DNA from: Verrucomicrobiota bacterium
GTDB taxonomy: Bacteria; Verrucomicrobiota; Verrucomicrobiia; JADLBR01
Assembly (NCBI GenBank): GCA_029560585.1
Contig: JAKQKQ010000335.1
Coordinates: 1 to 64,000 of the forward strand
Reading direction: 5' to 3'
DNA length: 64,000 nucleotides
Shown here: one piece after another, positions 32,949 to 42,226 of the stretch
Numbering within the stretch: the first letter of the stretch is position 1
How the letters are laid out: each line of letters opens with the position of its first letter
Notes under the pieces: generated by a model
What the model saw: only the letters and a program-made list of their open reading frames with translations
Told to the model about the DNA's origin: nothing
Databases searched by the model: none
Program-made: the position numbers and the translations under genes

Positions 32949-35762
32949 TCAGGGCGTGATGATCGTCGGCCTTCTTGCTTTCAGCGTGACGGGCCCCATC
33001 AGGCCGGAAGGGAGGGGTGGCTCGCTGGGTCCCCTGAGGCAGTTGAAGAGCGTGGTGACCGCCTTCACCTCCAGTTGATTTTCTCCGTGCTTGAGGGCGG
33101 ACCGCAGAGAATACTCATGGCGGCCATACCACCGGACTCCCAGGGGCACCCCGTTGATCGAGGCCTCGGTGAGGCACTTGGGCGCGTCGCCCAGATCCAA
33201 GAGAAGAGAATCGTCCTCGGACTTGTCCCACGCGAAGCGGGCGCGGTACACGGCCTCGCCGGCGAACCGGTTGAGGCGTTCCTCTTTGATCTGGTGCAAG
33301 TCGGTCAATTCGAAAGGCGCCACCTCAAACGCGTCGCCGTTGGCCGGGTCGAAAGACGCGGACCACGGCCCGGCGATGTGCTGGATCACGATCGGCTCGA
33401 CCGGCATCTGTGGGCTGGGGCCGCGCCATGCGCTTCCTTCGCCGGTCACCAGGAGCAACGAACCCGCCGGCGGCAGAAGAACGAGCACCCGGCCTCGGCC
33501 GTCAGCCGGGAACTCGCTCCTGCAGCCGCTCTCCGGATCCCAGCGTTCGACTCGCCTCAAGCCGGATGGAAGCGCGGCGTGGGCTGTGACGTCGGATGTT
33601 GTCGTGTTGACAAAAAAATACAGTTCGCGCCCATCCTCGTGGCGGTAGTGGATCTGGTAGAGGCCCGCCCGGGGGTTCTCGTATTGCACCGATCGCGAGA
33701 TTCTGAGGTCCGCCAGCAGCCTGTCGGCCCATGCGAGACATTGCTCGGTGCTTGTGCTGCTGCGCCACTGATTCATGAGATTCACCCAGGACACCTCCCC
33801 GTCAGCGCCCAGCGATCTGCCGGGCGCATTGCGGGCAAAGACGTTCGCGGGATGCTCCCGCAATAGATTCTGGACGATCCCTCGGATCTTCCGGTCATTG
33901 GCAGGGGCGTCTTGCATGCCTGGACTGCGTTCTGGGACGCCACCAGCGAACACGATCCTGCCGCCGGCCCTGGCGTAGCGATCCAGGGCGTCGGCCGTCG
34001 CCGGGATGAGCGTCCGCGCCCCCAGCACCACGAGCGCATCGTAGCGCATGGGTCCGAAGGAGATCTTCCCATCAGAATACGTGGCTTGCTGGAGAACCTG
34101 ATCGCTCACGTAATCCGCGTTGGCCCCGCACTGGTTGATCCACCGCCAGACCTGATGCGCCCAGGGCGGATCGAGCTGGAAGGGGTTCCGGTCAAGGCCG
34201 GCCCGGCCCCACACATCCGATGTCCGGAACAGCAGCGCCACCTGCGCCACGGGTCGCGAGGATTGAAACACCGCCGAGAGCCGGGCGTTGTAATCCATCC
34301 ACCGGCGCATGTAGGGCCACCAGGGATTATGCTCGCTGAAGTAGGTGCCGTACTGGCTTCGTCCGGGGAAAGGCTCGTTGGCCGGCGAGTAGCAGAATCC
34401 ATGCAGGAAGCTGTGATTGATGCCGCAGACGAAGTTGAAGTCGTCGGCGCGCTTGAGCATGTCGAGCGTCTCCTGGAACATGCCCTCCACGACGGTTGCC
34501 GCCTCAGTGCTGGCGATCCGTCGGCCGGCCTGGTGCGCGCCGGATGAAGTGTACTTCTGCCAGACGGGCCAGCCGTGGACGTCGGGGTCGCGGCCGGCGG
34601 CGGGCCGGGAGAAAAGCCAGTTATTTCCCTCCGGAATGTCCGGAATGCGGTAGCCGTCCTCGATGCCATAAAACCACGGTGAGCCGTAGGCCTGCCATCG
34701 GCAGAGGACACGATTCTCGTGACACCAGCGATAGAATGGATGGGCCAGCCCATCGAGAAACAGGTCGGTCAGCGTCCGACAGTAATCGTAGCGGACCCGG
34801 GCGATGGTCTCGTCGAGAGGTCTGGCGGCGGCGGTTGGCGGCGCCTTCCGGCCGCCCGGCATGTCGAGCACGAGCGGCAGGTAGGGCATCAGGTCGTAGC
34901 CGCATCGGCGCTCGAACTCTTCCGGTAGGTTCGGGGTCCAGTTGGCCTCGCTGATCTCGATGCTGTCGCAGTACATCGCCCGGAGGCCGTTGTCGAGCCG
35001 GCCGCCAAGCGCCGGCGACACGCGGTCGGCGAAACCCTTGAGATAGTTCTCGATTGCCCGCGGATCGAAGTGGTCGGGCACCCTCCCGAATTCGGGCTGG
35101 CTCTTCACGCCGGCCGAAAGCCGGACGATGTATAGGATGTGTCTGCCCGCGGGCACGTCCACCCCGGGCGATCCGTCGCCCGCAACTGCGGCGGTGACGT
35201 CCCTGGCTTCTTCGATTTCATCGATCGGCTCGGGTGCGAGCTGGGCCAGCAGTATTCGCGAGACCACCTTCTTTTCCGCGTTGCGACGCCCGCCCCTGGC
35301 GGCTTTCCCCCCGGTCGGCCCTGGAAGCGCAAACTTCGCGGGTCCATCGATGTGATGGATCTCAAGGTTGACCTTGTGCAGGCTTTGCTCCAGCGGGACC
35401 CAGTCGCCGCGAAACGGCCACGTGGCGTTGGCACTCAGATCCAAGAACATGGTCTCCCGCCGCGCCGCATCGGCCGCCGCGCGCAGCAGCACCAGCCATT
35501 CCGGGCTGAGATAGGCCGGATCGCTACGCCAAGGGATGATGTGGGCGCCGCCCAGCCCCGCCTCCTTCAGCACGCGAATTTGGCGGCCCATCTCCGCCGC
35601 CGTGAGCCCGCCCTTCCACCACCAATAGCACGAGGCCCTGGCCTCGGGCGGTGGATTCCGGAACGAATCCCACAGCACGTCGGTGCCCGGTCCGGTGGCC
35701 TGGGCGGACACGGCAGCCGCCAGCGCAGCCAGCGGCGCGGTCGCGATCCGAAACTGCTTCAT
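32949..35762 (-). CDS. GH106-like alpha-L-rhamnosidase, exported
   Basis: 937 residues from ATG 35762, chosen because CGGAG lies 8 nt upstream; ATG 35768 is too close to it. Signal peptide FRIATAPLAALAAAVSAQA. The N-terminal FRNPPPEARASCYWWWKGG, MGRQIRVLKEAGLGGAHI and CDSIEISEANWTPNLPEEF...RRCGYDLMPYLPLV are hallmarks of the GH106 group. The C-terminus has a GH2-like sugar-binding sandwich (WYGRHEYSLRSALKHGENQL). It should release terminal L-rhamnose from an exported glycan. I assign the family from motifs; the exact specificity is not visible. Confidence 0.87.
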   Translation of the reverse strand: MKQFRIATAPLAALAAAVSAQATGPGTDVLWDSFRNPPPEARASCYWWWKGGLTAAEMGRQIRVLKEAGLGGAHIIPWRSDPAYLSPEWLVLLRAAADAARRETMFLDLSANATWPFRGDWVPLEQSLHKVNLEIHHIDGPAKFALPGPTGGKAARGGRRNAEKKVVSRILLAQLAPEPIDEIEEARDVTAAVAGDGSPGVDVPAGRHILYIVRLSAGVKSQPEFGRVPDHFDPRAIENYLKGFADRVSPALGGRLDNGLRAMYCDSIEISEANWTPNLPEEFERRCGYDLMPYLPLVLDMPGGRKAPPTAAARPLDETIARVRYDYCRTLTDLFLDGLAHPFYRWCHENRVLCRWQAYGSPWFYGIEDGYRIPDIPEGNNWLFSRPAAGRDPDVHGWPVWQKYTSSGAHQAGRRIASTEAATVVEGMFQETLDMLKRADDFNFVCGINHSFLHGFCYSPANEPFPGRSQYGTYFSEHNPWWPYMRRWMDYNARLSAVFQSSRPVAQVALLFRTSDVWGRAGLDRNPFQLDPPWAHQVWRWINQCGANADYVSDQVLQQATYSDGKISFGPMRYDALVVLGARTLIPATADALDRYARAGGRIVFAGGVPERSPGMQDAPANDRKIRGIVQNLLREHPANVFARNAPGRSLGADGEVSWVNLMNQWRSSTSTEQCLAWADRLLADLRISRSVQYENPRAGLYQIHYRHEDGRELYFFVNTTTSDVTAHAALPSGLRRVERWDPESGCRSEFPADGRGRVLVLLPPAGSLLLVTGEGSAWRGPSPQMPVEPIVIQHIAGPWSASFDPANGDAFEVAPFELTDLHQIKEERLNRFAGEAVYRARFAWDKSEDDSLLLDLGDAPKCLTEASINGVPLGVRWYGRHEYSLRSALKHGENQLEVKAVTTLFNCLRGPSEPPLPSGLMGPVTLKARRPTIITP

Positions 35763-35897
35763 GGTCATGACTCCGGCAATGGATTCAGTCGGCGGCGTGT
35801 TTTGGCGGCGGCACCAAATCCGGGCGAAAGGGCTGCATTTGGTGATGCCCTCGTTGGGATGTGCTCGGAGGTACATCCATCGTTCCGAATGTCCGTT

Positions 35898-36452
35898 CTA
35901 CTGAAGCTGGCGCCCGCCCAGCTTGCGGTAGTTTTCGATGGGGTAGACCGCATAGGCGCAGCAACGGAGTTTCATTTTGGCATCCTCGCCGAAGCGCAGG
36001 ATCGACGAGGGCGACAGGGTTCCCGTCGTGCCGTGAAAATAGAAGTGCGTCTTCCATTTCTTGGGGATGCGGTAATCGTCGATGCGGATGGTTGTGCCGT
36101 CCTTGAACCTCATGCTGATGGCGTACGTGGTGTCGAGGTCCACGATGAAATCGGCGGTGTGGTGGCCGTCGCCCTTGCCGCCGGTGCGGGAGAAGGGCTC
36201 GGTCTTCTTCTCGACGACGGTGCCGTCTGCCGCGGTCAACTTGACCGTGGCGCCCTCGGCGACGGAGAGGTCCACCCTGTAGTCCGACGGATCCTCGTTC
36301 AGCCGCATGCCCGTGACGACGATCACCGCGCGGTCCTCTTTGTAGGCGGCCTCGCGAGACTTCTTGGGAGGGGCGGGGTGGAGCAAGGCGGCGGCCAGCG
36401 ACATCGTGACCGCGAGGCAGATTGCATGACGCATCCTCATGGGTTTCCTCAT
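35898..36452 (-). CDS. Exported protein of unknown function
   Basis: 184 residues. ATG 36452 overlaps the stop of the upstream gene as ATGA, so translation is probably coupled. Signal peptide MRMRHAICLAVTMSLAAALL. The mature part is beta-rich with charged turns (YRVDLSVAEGATVKLTAADG, TYAISMRFKDGTTIRIDDYR, YFHGTTGTLSPSSILRFG). No known family recognised. As it follows a pectinase-like gene, it may bind or modify the same substrate. Confidence 0.8.
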   Translation of the reverse strand: MRKPMRMRHAICLAVTMSLAAALLHPAPPKKSREAAYKEDRAVIVVTGMRLNEDPSDYRVDLSVAEGATVKLTAADGTVVEKKTEPFSRTGGKGDGHHTADFIVDLDTTYAISMRFKDGTTIRIDDYRIPKKWKTHFYFHGTTGTLSPSSILRFGEDAKMKLRCCAYAVYPIENYRKLGGRQLQ

Positions 36453-38059
36453 TCGAAGACGATCTCCCTGCCGACGGTAACACCCTTCAGAAAATCGAAA
36501 TAGTTGTTGCAGTTTTGGCTGGTGATCCGGGAGCCGTTGATGATCAGGTTGCGAAACGTCACTCGGCCGATGGGTGCGTTGGCGTCGCCTTCGAGCCCGA
36601 ATGTGGATTTTCTGGCGATGTGGGGGGTGGTCACCGTGACGTTCTCGAAGAGGACGTTCTCGTATGCCGGGCCACCGCCCTCGGCGCGGACTGGCATCAG
36701 GAATAGGAGGGGGACAAAGGGGGCCTCGATCAGGAAGTTCCTGAAGACGGAGTTCCTCACGCTCCCGCGCGAGATGTTCACCGTCTGCCTGCTGGCGGGG
36801 TTATTGAACGCGATCACCCGAAGGCCATCGACGACGCAGCCGTCGGGCTCGCGGATCCAGAGCGGCTCGGCGTTGTTCAATTGCCAGACGGTATAGTTGC
36901 GCACGCGGGCTGGGCCACCGACCTTGAGGTTCGTGTCGGCGGCCATGACGAAGCAGTCGTCGATGTGCCAGCCGTCGTACGGCTCGGATTTTGGCACTTC
37001 GCGGGTGAACCCGTCCGTGTTGCCGTGCCAGGCGCCGACGACGGCCACGTCCTTCACCGGCGCGGTCGAGTGGCTGATGTGGTTGTGCGGGTCCGAGATC
37101 TGAATTCCCTCCATCCGGACGCCCTTCTCCAGCGTGGTGAAGTAGGGCTCATCGCCCCAGCGCTGCTTGGCGCCCGACATCGTCCCGCGCCCGCGCAGGA
37201 GGGCCATTTCGGCAATGGGCGGGCGCCGCCTGTCGGCGCTGAAGATGCCGTAGACGTAGGACCCGCCGGCCAGGTAGGCTGTCTGCCCGCTCTTGAGCAC
37301 GATGTAGTGGTTTGAGTCCTCCGGGTTGAACTTCGAGTAGTCGTGCACACCGGGTTCGAAATAGATGACCTTGGCTCTGGCGAAATCGTCAATGCCGCGG
37401 GGCTGGCCCGGTTTGAGTACGAGCGTGCCGGGCGCGCCTTTGTCAGGAACGCCGGTCTCGGGCGCCCGGGCGAATAGGAAAAGCGGGTTGCGATAGCCCT
37501 CAAACGCCTGTTTGGGATCGGCGGCCTTGAGCCTTTCCAGAGCCTGCAGGTGGTTTGGGACGATCGCGATCTTGGCGGGTTTGGCGAGCGTGAAGCGTAT
37601 CGTATCGCTTCCCGCCAGCCGACAGTTGATCCCCAGGCCCGATGGAAAGATCCCGCAGCTTTTCAGGGGCAGGCCCAGGCCGTCGAGGGGCCGCTTGACC
37701 TTTACCTCGACCTCGACCGGCCCTCCGGAGAAATCGAAGTGCGTCCACGAGTGCGCGTAGGTGTCGCGGTTATCTTCGGGGCGCTTGTACTCGTTCGAGT
37801 GGGTGGTCAAAAAAGAGAGTTTGATGTACCTCCCCTCGGGATCCAACAACTTATCCACGGGGCGGTTATAGGAATGGTACGTGAACGGCTTCCACGCCTT
37901 GCCGTCGGCCGTGACGCTCACCTCGTAGTCGGGGGATGGGGCAATCTCGCCGCCCGGACCATTCCAGACGATAATCCGGTCGCCCGCGATGGCCGCGCCG
38001 CCGATGGCAGCGACTGCAATGAGCGTGACGATTCCTCTTCGGCCGAGGGTTGTTTTCAT
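36449..38059 (-). CDS. Exported right-handed beta-helix glycosidase (GH28/GH49-like)
   Basis: 536 residues, signal peptide about 1-26 (IVTLIAVAAIGGAAIAG). An N-terminal beta-sandwich (about 27-190) precedes a beta-helix with AYLAGGSYVYGIFSA, LLRGRGTMSG, VRMEGIQISD, GNTDGF, HIDDCFVMAAD and FENVTVTT. NTDG and DD correspond to the catalytic Asp positions of polygalacturonase-type enzymes. It probably cleaves a uronic-acid-rich chain. The RIK motif of classic GH28 is not visible, so GH49-like or another helix family is possible. The stop overlaps the next gene (ATGA). Confidence 0.85.
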   Translation of the reverse strand: MKTTLGRRGIVTLIAVAAIGGAAIAGDRIIVWNGPGGEIAPSPDYEVSVTADGKAWKPFTYHSYNRPVDKLLDPEGRYIKLSFLTTHSNEYKRPEDNRDTYAHSWTHFDFSGGPVEVEVKVKRPLDGLGLPLKSCGIFPSGLGINCRLAGSDTIRFTLAKPAKIAIVPNHLQALERLKAADPKQAFEGYRNPLFLFARAPETGVPDKGAPGTLVLKPGQPRGIDDFARAKVIYFEPGVHDYSKFNPEDSNHYIVLKSGQTAYLAGGSYVYGIFSADRRRPPIAEMALLRGRGTMSGAKQRWGDEPYFTTLEKGVRMEGIQISDPHNHISHSTAPVKDVAVVGAWHGNTDGFTREVPKSEPYDGWHIDDCFVMAADTNLKVGGPARVRNYTVWQLNNAEPLWIREPDGCVVDGLRVIAFNNPASRQTVNISRGSVRNSVFRNFLIEAPFVPLLFLMPVRAEGGGPAYENVLFENVTVTTPHIARKSTFGLEGDANAPIGRVTFRNLIINGSRITSQNCNNYFDFLKGVTVGREIVFE

Positions 38060-38084
38060 GGGTTCTCGTTTGGAAGGGAGGCTT

Positions 38085-40703
38085 TCACGGCGGTACGGCC
38101 CGGTAGAAACGGCGGGGGACGGTGGGTGCGTCGGGGTCGATCAATTGGAGCGCGCACCCGGTTGCGGCGACGGATTCCCATGGGGCCCAGTCTAGGAGGT
38201 TGGTGGAGGTTTCTATAGTGTACCGGTAGCCGGGCGTCCCGCGGAAGTATAGTACCAACCCGTCGGGGGTGGAGGCTGAGGCGGAGAGTTCCGGGTGGGC
38301 GATAGGAATGCCTATTTGCATGACGCCGTCGGCAATGGTGCCGCGTTTGTAGAGCGAGACGCCCTGGGGATACGTGATGGTATTCGTCGGTTGGCCTGGG
38401 AGGGCTTCCACCAGCGTCCAGGACTGGGCGTTGGTTCCTTCGTCCGCCTGCACGAGCGCGTTGGCCATGAGGAGGTTGGCGCAGTCGCCGTTGATTTCGA
38501 TGTGGCCTTCCCCCATTGGGAGCGCGTCGCGCATAGCACCCGCGCCGTAGAGCGCGAAGTTCGTCGCGTTGTCGAGGAGCAGCATGGAGCACCCGCCCTC
38601 GCGCTTCCATCCGAGCCAGCGGATATTGGCGGAGTTGCGAATCTCGGCGTCATATCGTCGCTGGTCCCTCAAGCCACCTTCGAGGTTGAATCCGTAGAAC
38701 CAGAGGGGCCGGGTGGTGCCGGTGACTCGGAGCGAGCGGTTCTGGCCGCCAGAGGGATAATCGTTCTTAACGTTCTCACGCCCGAGGCCCTCCGGGAAAA
38801 AGAAGTGTCGACCGCCAGCGTTTCCGCTGTAGCGCACGCAGGTGTAGAAGTTCGAGTTGATAGGCGGGCTGTGGTCGTACGGCCATTTGCCGCGCAGGTT
38901 GAATGTTTCGGAGGATGGACCTGCTCTCCAATGATAGAAGGTGAAGGGGTTCCGGTACAGGCTGATATCAGTGGTGATCGAGAGGTTGCCCAGGTAGGTC
39001 GTGGCATCGGCGTTGTCCTCGGTGCGGATGATATCGGTGGCGGCCGTCGGACGCCATGTCGGGTGGGTGCGTAATTCGCTCACGTAGGCTTTGGCAGCGC
39101 CGAAGAGCATCGTGTTGTGCCGCAGGGTGAGCGTATTCGTCAGCAGGAAGGCGCCGTATGACGTGCCGGCCGTGTTGAATTTCGGGATGAAGACACGCCC
39201 GTGGCCGGCGGCGCTGGCGTCGTCGATGGCCTGCTGGATGGCTGAGGTGTCGTCGAGAGTGTCGCCGGGGACGGCGCCGTAGGGCGGATCGGTCACGACG
39301 AGGGTGGGGGGGCTTCCAACGCCCTCGTAGGTTGGCATCCCGTGCCATGGCAGGTGGCGAGAGAGCAAACCGTGTGGTGGTGGGCCACTGTTGGGAATTA
39401 CCATCTGTGCGCGTTCGGCATTCCTGTTGGTGACCCCGTCAATCATGCTGAGGGTCGTGAATGTCCATTTCCCGCCGCTTGTGGTCCGCTGGTCGGTGTA
39501 TGAGTATTCGTCGATGCGGCTCCATGGGCCTGAGCCGGTGATCGAGGGCAGGGTCGTGCTCTTGACCAGGCTGGTTACGCTGCCCACGTACACATTTCGC
39601 AGGTAGAGGTTCTTGCCACCGGGGTTGGTGATGGCGGCGTTGGTTGACGGGCCTCCGGCGATCTCGATGCTGCCATCCAAGAGGGTCATGATATTCCAGC
39701 CGGTGTTGTTCGGTGCAGTGGAGTCCTTCACCTTAAACGCGGGCGCGTCGGCCTTCGTGATCTGGAAACCCGCCATGACCAGTGGCACAAAGTCGTCGTA
39801 TTCGATGGCGGCGATCGACTGACCCGACAGCCGGGCGCCAAACACCGCCGAGCCGGAGCTGCCCACTGAGGGACTGGTGTTGATTCCGTAGCGACCGCCA
39901 TCGACCTCGATGTTGACCGCGCCCCAATGAGCGCCTGGCAGTCCGTAGAATCCGGCGAACGCATTCGTTGCGCTGATCCGGACGTTGGCGATCAGTGAGC
40001 CCTGACACGCGGGAAAAGATACCCCCACCGTGCCGGGGTGGCCGTTGCAGTCGATGTCCAGATTGCGGAGTTCCCAGTTGAAGAGGTAGTCGGAGTTCAC
40101 CACGTAGCCCGTGGGCGCCCCCAGCGGAGTCGAGTCGGGCGGATCCACCTGAGGAGCATTTGGGTAGTTTGTGGACTGGTAGAGGCGGTAGAGCAGCATC
40201 GGCCGTGGGATGCTTGTGTTGTCGAAATCTTTCGCGGGCGCGGATGCCAGCTTGATGAGCGGACGCGGTCCGATGCTGGACCCCTGAAGGATGTAGATGT
40301 GCGACTGGCACGGGTTGGCGCCGAGGGTGACACCCCCGAATCCGTTCGTGCTGCTGGCCAGGTGGAACGCCCGGCAGCGAAGCGAGTCCGAGATGACATA
40401 GGTGCCCGAGGGAAACAGGGCCACGAGATTGTTGCTGTAGGCATCGTCCACGGCGGCCTGGAGGCCCGCCAGCGAATCGCCCGTGCCGTTGGTGTCCACG
40501 CCAGGATAGTGGGTGACCACCAGAAAGCCGAGCCTATACCGCGGGTCGTCTTTCGCCGACTGGGGGATCACGGCCATGACCGGAATTGAAAGGCACGCCA
40601 GTCCGAATTGGATGCTAAGCAGCAGCGGGGAAAGGTGCGCGATTCCGACCGTGGAAGGCGGTCGCGCTCTTGGCTCAAAGTCTGCGCGTGAGGGGCGTGT
40701 CAT
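38085..40703 (-). CDS. Exported pectate-lyase-fold / GH55-like protein
   Basis: 872 residues from ATG 40703; the longer open frame to 41138 overlaps the next gene and shows no family sequence. Membrane-targeting stretch at about 23-46 (LSPLLLSIQFGLACLSIPVMA). Two beta-helix halves each open with a 'pectate lyase 3'-type motif: DSLAGLQAAVDDAYSNNLVA with FPSGTYVIS, and DTSAIQQAIDDASAAGHGRV with FIPKF. This duplication is as in GH55 enzymes. The C-terminus (GYRYTIETSTNLLDWAPW ending RRFYRAVPP) is a small domain typical of exported verrucomicrobial proteins. Activity is not certain. Confidence 0.85.
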   Translation of the reverse strand: MTRPSRADFEPRARPPSTVGIAHLSPLLLSIQFGLACLSIPVMAVIPQSAKDDPRYRLGFLVVTHYPGVDTNGTGDSLAGLQAAVDDAYSNNLVALFPSGTYVISDSLRCRAFHLASSTNGFGGVTLGANPCQSHIYILQGSSIGPRPLIKLASAPAKDFDNTSIPRPMLLYRLYQSTNYPNAPQVDPPDSTPLGAPTGYVVNSDYLFNWELRNLDIDCNGHPGTVGVSFPACQGSLIANVRISATNAFAGFYGLPGAHWGAVNIEVDGGRYGINTSPSVGSSGSAVFGARLSGQSIAAIEYDDFVPLVMAGFQITKADAPAFKVKDSTAPNNTGWNIMTLLDGSIEIAGGPSTNAAITNPGGKNLYLRNVYVGSVTSLVKSTTLPSITGSGPWSRIDEYSYTDQRTTSGGKWTFTTLSMIDGVTNRNAERAQMVIPNSGPPPHGLLSRHLPWHGMPTYEGVGSPPTLVVTDPPYGAVPGDTLDDTSAIQQAIDDASAAGHGRVFIPKFNTAGTSYGAFLLTNTLTLRHNTMLFGAAKAYVSELRTHPTWRPTAATDIIRTEDNADATTYLGNLSITTDISLYRNPFTFYHWRAGPSSETFNLRGKWPYDHSPPINSNFYTCVRYSGNAGGRHFFFPEGLGRENVKNDYPSGGQNRSLRVTGTTRPLWFYGFNLEGGLRDQRRYDAEIRNSANIRWLGWKREGGCSMLLLDNATNFALYGAGAMRDALPMGEGHIEINGDCANLLMANALVQADEGTNAQSWTLVEALPGQPTNTITYPQGVSLYKRGTIADGVMQIGIPIAHPELSASASTPDGLVLYFRGTPGYRYTIETSTNLLDWAPWESVAATGCALQLIDPDAPTVPRRFYRAVPP

Positions 40704-40858
40704 TTTCGAACCAGATGGTGATGTTCCACAAGTTCCTGGATGGCGCCGGGTATGCTCGGGTGCCGACCGTGCGCACGCCATGAGGTTTTGCGCCTTTTGC
40801 TTGATGTTTTTGACCGCGATTGGCCGCGGCGTGCCCCCATCGGGTCGGTCCGATTCGA

Positions 40859-42040
40859 TCAGGGGGATGGGAGGGCGGACTGCGCCCATGCGGAGGTCTC
40901 GCGATTGGCTTCGCCGATGATGGCGATGTTCTCCTGATCGGGGTGTTCCGAGGCATCGCGGAGGCCGCGGTTGCGGGCGCGGTTGCGTAGGTAGGCGCCA
41001 CAGAGATGGGCCCCCACGCAACCGGGATTGGCTCGGAGCGCGCGCAGGGATTCGGCATACCATCGCCCGTCGTTGCGGAGGATCGGTTCGCCCGTGGCGA
41101 GATCCTTGGCCGGGGCGGTTTTCGCGCCGTCGGCCCACAGCACGGGCATCCCGGTGCGCGTGTGCCAGTCGGCGAGGTTCTTGGCGGGATCTTTGAAATC
41201 CTGGAAGCAGAGGATGGCCACAAAGGGTCTTGCCGCGTTGACGACCTCAATGGGCAGAGGCGCGTTGGCCTCGTATCGGTCGCCGAGGATCAGATGGTGC
41301 GGATCGTAGCGCCGGATCGCATCGTGCGTTACCTGATAATAGCGCGTGGCGAGCGCAGACAGCCCCTGGCGGCCCATGTCGGTCTTTAGCTTTTCGGGGT
41401 CGAAAAGCGGGCCCTTCCAGTGGTTGTCGGGCCGCGTGTGGACCCACATGGGGCAGTCGGTGTAGAAGTAGCCGATCAGTTTCGGGTCATCGGCGAATCG
41501 GGCGCATTGGCTGCGGGCGACGTAGTCGCACCATTCCTCGAAATCCTTGGAGAAGAAGTCCGGGTGGCGCGTCTCGTTTTCCCACTGGTGGATTTCCGCG
41601 AACGGCAGCAGATGGCAATAGGGGATGCCGAGCCACTGGTATTCCTCGAAGGTGAAAGAGGGCGAGTGGCGATGGATTTCGTGGCCCCGGGTGACGACCT
41701 CCTGAGTCCAGCCGACGGTGTTGAATCCCCACGCGCGCAGGTCGGGCGCCACGGACTCCCTCAGCCAGCGCTCCCGCGAATTGCCATATTTCTTTCGCCA
41801 GATATCGCCGTTGGGGGCATAGCGCAATGGCGAATCGTCGATGTGATTCAGGCCGAGCGAGAAGAACGGTGCGCCCTCTGGCGAGAACAACCACCAGCGG
41901 CCGCCGCGTTGCTCCAAGGTGAAAAAGGCGCTCGGTGCAGGCGCTCCGCCGCGGCCGGCGGTGGGACGCGTCAGGCAGGATGTCAGGAGGGACGATGCCG
42001 CAATGAAGCGCCGGCGGGTGATGGGGCGGCGGAGGTTCAT
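40859..42040 (-). CDS. TAT-exported agarase-like glycoside hydrolase (clan GH-A)
   Basis: 393 residues from ATG 42040, at a TAT-type signal (PITRRRFIAASSLLTSC). The barrel shows GGRWWLFSPEGAPFFSLGLN with HIDD, then RAWGFNTVGWTQE, DDPKLIGYFYTDCPMW and HHLILGDRYEA. These match agarase-like proteins of Planctomycetes and Verrucomicrobia. The position of YTDCP corresponds to a beta-4 acid/base site that usually holds Asn-Glu, so catalysis may differ. It overlaps no neighbour when the downstream gene starts at 40703. Confidence 0.82.
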   Translation of the reverse strand: MNLRRPITRRRFIAASSLLTSCLTRPTAGRGGAPAPSAFFTLEQRGGRWWLFSPEGAPFFSLGLNHIDDSPLRYAPNGDIWRKKYGNSRERWLRESVAPDLRAWGFNTVGWTQEVVTRGHEIHRHSPSFTFEEYQWLGIPYCHLLPFAEIHQWENETRHPDFFSKDFEEWCDYVARSQCARFADDPKLIGYFYTDCPMWVHTRPDNHWKGPLFDPEKLKTDMGRQGLSALATRYYQVTHDAIRRYDPHHLILGDRYEANAPLPIEVVNAARPFVAILCFQDFKDPAKNLADWHTRTGMPVLWADGAKTAPAKDLATGEPILRNDGRWYAESLRALRANPGCVGAHLCGAYLRNRARNRGLRDASEHPDQENIAIIGEANRETSAWAQSALPSP

Positions 42041-42226
42041 GCTTTGATTCCAGCCTAGAGGCTGAACCCCAACACGGTGCCTCGGCAAAACAAAAAACCA
42101 CGGCTGGCGGCCCGGGCGTTCGCGACCGACCTTGACCGGGAACCGTGCAACGGGTAACGGGTTACACGTGAGATCGATAGAGAGACCTGCGACATTTGGC
42201 GCGGGTCGTTGACAGGAGATTATGCA

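Noticed and set aside
40704-41138. N-terminal extension of the GH55-like protein
   Set aside because: It would overlap the agarase-like gene by about 280 bp and carries no signal or family sequence; ATG 40703 is followed by a membrane-targeting stretch.
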